A stretch of DNA of 64,000 nt, taken from positions 310,001 to 374,000 of the forward strand of contig CANMXJ010000002.1 of NCBI GenBank assembly GCA_947501805.1, given 5' to 3'. The notes below the pieces were generated by a model. It saw only the letters and a list, made by a program, of their open reading frames with translations, made no database searches and was not told where the DNA came from. The stretch comes from an uncultured Sulfitobacter sp. GTDB lineage: Bacteria; Pseudomonadota; Alphaproteobacteria; Rhodobacterales; Rhodobacteraceae. Position 1 is the stretch's first letter. Every line of letters begins with the position of its first letter. The position numbers and the translations under genes were made by a program. Of the stretch, positions 61,800-64,000 are shown piece by piece.

Positions 61800-62999
61800 T
61801 CAGGTTTCGGATTGAACGCCGAAGATCAGGCATTTGCCAAACAGAAAACAAAATCCGACAAAAGCAGTAATCCACAGCGTGCCAGATAGTGCATAAAGTG
61901 TCATGGCGTTTTCGGGCCAGATCGCGACAGCGAGGCGGAACGCCACCGCACCAAGCACGCTTAGGAACATCAGGATACTGCCCGAGCCAGCGTGCAAGGC
62001 CTGACCGGTATGGCCCAATGTCGCGCGGGTCATAACGGCCAGCGTCATCATCGCAAATGCACCAGCCATCCACAAATGCTGCGCGCTGCCGGGGGCAAGC
62101 AGATCAGGGCGGAGAATGGCCAGTCCTTCGACCAGAGCGCCCAGCGGTACAAACAGGTAGCCAAGGTGCAAGACCGACAGCAGAGGTTCGGACAGGGTGT
62201 GATGTCCTTTCCAGCGGAAAAGGCGGAAAAAATGCAAGAGTGCCATGCCAATCAAAGCAATCCCGCTTTGTGCTGAATCAGGGTAAAGACTCCACAACGC
62301 GAGTGCGACAAGTCCACCCAAGAGGGCCAGCTTGTCAAAAGCCTGCATCGGTGGGGGAGGTAAATTGGAGCGACCCGCTTTGACCAGCCAGTTGCGCGTG
62401 AATGATGGCACGATGCGCCCGCCGATCACCGCAATCAGCATTAATATTGTGGCGATCCCGAGACGCAGACCCAAACCCTGCGCGGCGATCCGGCCATGGG
62501 CCGCATCCAGATGGAACAACAGGTTCGCGAGCGTAAAGAGGCCCAGCAGGACTAGGATGATCAGATTGCGCCAGTTCTTGCCTACGATTATCTCGCGCAG
62601 GATCACACCGCCCAACGCTATGGGAAACGTCAAGTCCACGGCTTCGGCCACGCCAATCGGCAAAAGCGCGGACAGGGCAATCGCGAGCCGGCCAACAAGC
62701 CAAAGTGTGAACAAGGCGGCAAGCGGACGCCCTGACAACGGAGCGCGGCCTGTCCAATTGGGCACAGCCGTCAACAAGAAACCGGCGATGATTGCGCCAA
62801 GATAGCCAAACAGGAACGCATGTGCGTGCCATGATACCGGATCAAGCCGTGTCGGAATCGTGACTGTTCCTGCAAGCATCAAGATCCAGAGCAGCATTGC
62901 AAGAGCAGCCCATAGCGCACCAAACAGGAAAAACGGGCGAAACCCGTAAGAAAAAATTACGATTCGCTGGTCTTGGTGCATTTCGTCGGAAGCGGTCAT
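61800..62999 (-). CDS. nnrS: NnrS-family membrane protein
   Basis: A haem- and copper-containing membrane protein of 399 aa with about twelve hydrophobic segments. The start IFSYGFRPFFLFGALWAALAMLLW is the NnrS signature, and conserved His residues are in WHAHAFLFGYLGAII and MTRATLGHTGQALHAG. NnrS genes are found with nitric oxide reductase genes and relieve nitrosative stress. Its ATG overlaps the stop of the upstream small gene (ATGA). It ends the leftward norD-led cluster. Confidence 0.92.
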   Translation of the reverse strand: MTASDEMHQDQRIVIFSYGFRPFFLFGALWAALAMLLWILMLAGTVTIPTRLDPVSWHAHAFLFGYLGAIIAGFLLTAVPNWTGRAPLSGRPLAALFTLWLVGRLAIALSALLPIGVAEAVDLTFPIALGGVILREIIVGKNWRNLIILVLLGLFTLANLLFHLDAAHGRIAAQGLGLRLGIATILMLIAVIGGRIVPSFTRNWLVKAGRSNLPPPPMQAFDKLALLGGLVALALWSLYPDSAQSGIALIGMALLHFFRLFRWKGHHTLSEPLLSVLHLGYLFVPLGALVEGLAILRPDLLAPGSAQHLWMAGAFAMMTLAVMTRATLGHTGQALHAGSGSILMFLSVLGAVAFRLAVAIWPENAMTLYALSGTLWITAFVGFCFLFGKCLIFGVQSET

Positions 63000-63253
63000 A
63001 AGCTGCGTTTTGCCTTGATACGTGCGGTTTTCAGAACGGTTCCGTGGGCATCACAGGTAAAACGCACACGCAGGTCACGGTACCAAAAAGTCAACCTGTG
63101 TGTTCCAGCATCCTCCTCAACGCCGGTTTCAAAACGGCTGGTGATTTCACCGTCACGCATGAGTTCAATCACTTGTGCCGGTTCCAGATCAAGCTGGTTG
63201 GCAAGGTCTGTGGCGTCGATCGTCGGCTGGTCTTGGGTAAGATCAATTTTCAT
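62996..63253 (-). CDS. Small DUF6522-like protein of the nor cluster
   Basis: An 85-aa protein beginning MKIDLTQDQPTIDATDLANQLDLEP. The helix AQVIELMRDGEITSRFETG followed by strands (THRLTFWYRDLRVRFTCD) fits the DUF6522 family, of unknown role. Overlaps on both sides (ATGA) with the neighbours show a coupled operon. The consistent place in nitric oxide gene clusters suggests an accessory role in maturation or regulation. Confidence 0.72.
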   Translation of the reverse strand: MKIDLTQDQPTIDATDLANQLDLEPAQVIELMRDGEITSRFETGVEEDAGTHRLTFWYRDLRVRFTCDAHGTVLKTARIKAKRSL

Positions 63254-63477
63254 TGGTCGGTCTTGTCCATCAGGTAACGGATGTGGCGCGCGAAAATCCA
63301 TGTGGCGGGAACACCGAGTATGGCACCGATGCCAATGGACCATAGGGGCGACAGCACCGGAAGGCCAACCCAGCTACCGATCAGCGAGGCGAAAAACACA
63401 TTTGTCGCCATTGCCCCCATGCCCAAAGGATAGAGGACCAGCGCAATGGTGCGTGTGGACCAGCCGTTCCTATTCAT
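63250..63477 (-). CDS. Small two-helix membrane protein of the nor cluster
   Basis: A 75-aa protein with two hydrophobic segments (about 10-34, ALVLYPLGMGAMATNVFFASL, and about 40-64, SPLWSIGIGAILGVPATWIFA). No enzyme motif. It is coupled to both neighbours by ATGA overlaps. In related species small membrane genes (for example nnrT in Rhodobacter sphaeroides) are placed with nnr genes, but identity with these is not shown. Confidence 0.7.
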   Translation of the reverse strand: MNRNGWSTRTIALVLYPLGMGAMATNVFFASLIGSWVGLPVLSPLWSIGIGAILGVPATWIFARHIRYLMDKTDQ

Positions 63478-63650
63478 TTTCTCGCGACAAGTCGGGCCAC
63501 AACAACCAATGCGGCGATCAAAGTGACAGAGGCAATGGCGAACCAGAATTCTGCTGTTGCGGATTGTGCTTGGGGAATGGGTCGGTTGTAAGCTGCGGCT
63601 AATGCCGGAAAGGGCAGGGCGAATATGCAGAGGGTAAGCAGGTATTTCAT
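63474..63650 (-). CDS. Small exported or membrane protein of the nor cluster
   Basis: A 58-aa protein. The N-terminus MKYLLTLCIFALPFPALA is a signal peptide or anchor, and a second hydrophobic segment ends the chain (FWFAIASVTLIAALVVVARLVAR). The ATG at 63650 is 1 bp from the norD stop and overlaps the next gene. No family is recognised with confidence. Confidence 0.65.
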   Translation of the reverse strand: MKYLLTLCIFALPFPALAAAYNRPIPQAQSATAEFWFAIASVTLIAALVVVARLVARK

Positions 63651-63651
63651 A

Positions 63652-64000
63652 TCAGGTCTCCTGAGTGAGTTGTCTGTAGATGTCGGGCAGGGCACGGGTC
63701 AGCCGCGCGGGATTGGGGAGCAAGGTGAATCCGCCGCGGCCAAAGATACGGGCGAACCAGTCTTGCCCGTCTTCGTCGATAATCACACCGTGCAATGTCT
63801 GGCCTGCACGGCGGGCTTCGCGCACGGCCATGTGGCTGTCTTCAATGCCGTGCTGGCCTTCATAATGGTCCAGATCGTTTGGCTTGCCATCGGTGAGGAC
63901 AATCAGCAGTTTGCGGGCGGCGGTTTCTGTCGCCAATTGCGCACTGACATGGCGGATCGCGGTACCGAGGCGAGTGTAATGGCTGGGCCTCAGTGATCCG
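63652..64000 (-). CDS. norD: NorD, nitric oxide reductase activation protein (partial)
   Basis: The C-terminal 115 or so residues of NorD, cut by the window edge. The von Willebrand A (MIDAS-like) fold is visible: HYTRLGTAIRHVSAQL, then RKLLIVLTDGKPNDLDHYEGQHGIEDSH with the metal-binding TDGKPND, then TLHGVIIDEDGQ and a C-terminal DIYRQLTQ. NorD works with the MoxR-type ATPase NorQ to load iron into nitric oxide reductase. norCBQ are expected further to the right, outside this window. Confidence 0.9.
   Translation of the reverse strand, partial: GSLRPSHYTRLGTAIRHVSAQLATETAARKLLIVLTDGKPNDLDHYEGQHGIEDSHMAVREARRAGQTLHGVIIDEDGQDWFARIFGRGGFTLLPNPARLTRALPDIYRQLTQET

Noticed and set aside
1-64000. 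CRISPR array
   Set aside because: No regularly spaced identical repeats of 25-40 bp and no cas genes were seen.

Overview
The window looks like a chromosome segment of a marine alphaproteobacterium of the Rhodobacterales (roseobacter-like). Pointers are GcrA, the ihfB-lapA-trpF start, an infA-maf-RNase E/G-yacG cluster, phosphatidylcholine synthase, an opgC-G-H operon, a moderately GC-rich base composition, and frequent ATGA overlaps between genes. Genus or species cannot be fixed from the sequence alone.

Positions 1-42,535 are mostly core chromosome: (i) ihfB-lapA-trpF; (ii) a leftward capsule/Kdo operon (kpsT-like ATPase, kpsE-like co-polymerase, kdsA, phosphohexomutase); (iii) an ArsR-controlled ArsP-type permease; (iv) uracil-DNA glycosylase and SseB genes, then a YHS-rhodanese pair; (v) the periplasmic glucan operon opgC-opgG-opgH; (vi) a TTC38-like TPR protein, a ThDP enzyme, gcrA and an EamA exporter; (vii) argD-argF-ketopantoate reductase; (viii) phosphate transporter, Nudix, gnd, truA, the ycjX-GNAT-ycjF operon, ileS, ogt and pcs; (ix) a CHASE histidine kinase with its receiver partner, rpmB, a copper-chaperone pair, a sirtuin, and infA-maf-RNase E/G-yacG ending at tRNA-Phe(GAA).

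Positions 42,511-58,660 are an integrative mobilizable element of about 16 kb inserted in the 3' end of tRNA-Phe. It has 27-bp attL/attR repeats with one mismatch, a tyrosine integrase next to attR, paired GCTACACA repeats at both ends, a MobQ-type relaxase, a divergent MobC-like gene with an RSF1010-like oriT between them, and a P4/D5-type helicase. Cargo is defence-related: a 1630-aa type ISP restriction-modification enzyme in an operon with two unknown small proteins (one strongly acidic), an ArdC-like anti-restriction metalloprotein, and a DarT-DarG toxin-antitoxin pair. The ISP three-gene operon is the best candidate for something undescribed.

Positions 58,661-61,800 are a second accessory patch: inverted repeats, a frameshifted HNH-type gene, two nested IS remnants and rlmF, a gene unusual for this group. 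The window ends (61,800-64,000) in a leftward nitric-oxide cluster: norD (cut by the edge), three small genes and nnrS.
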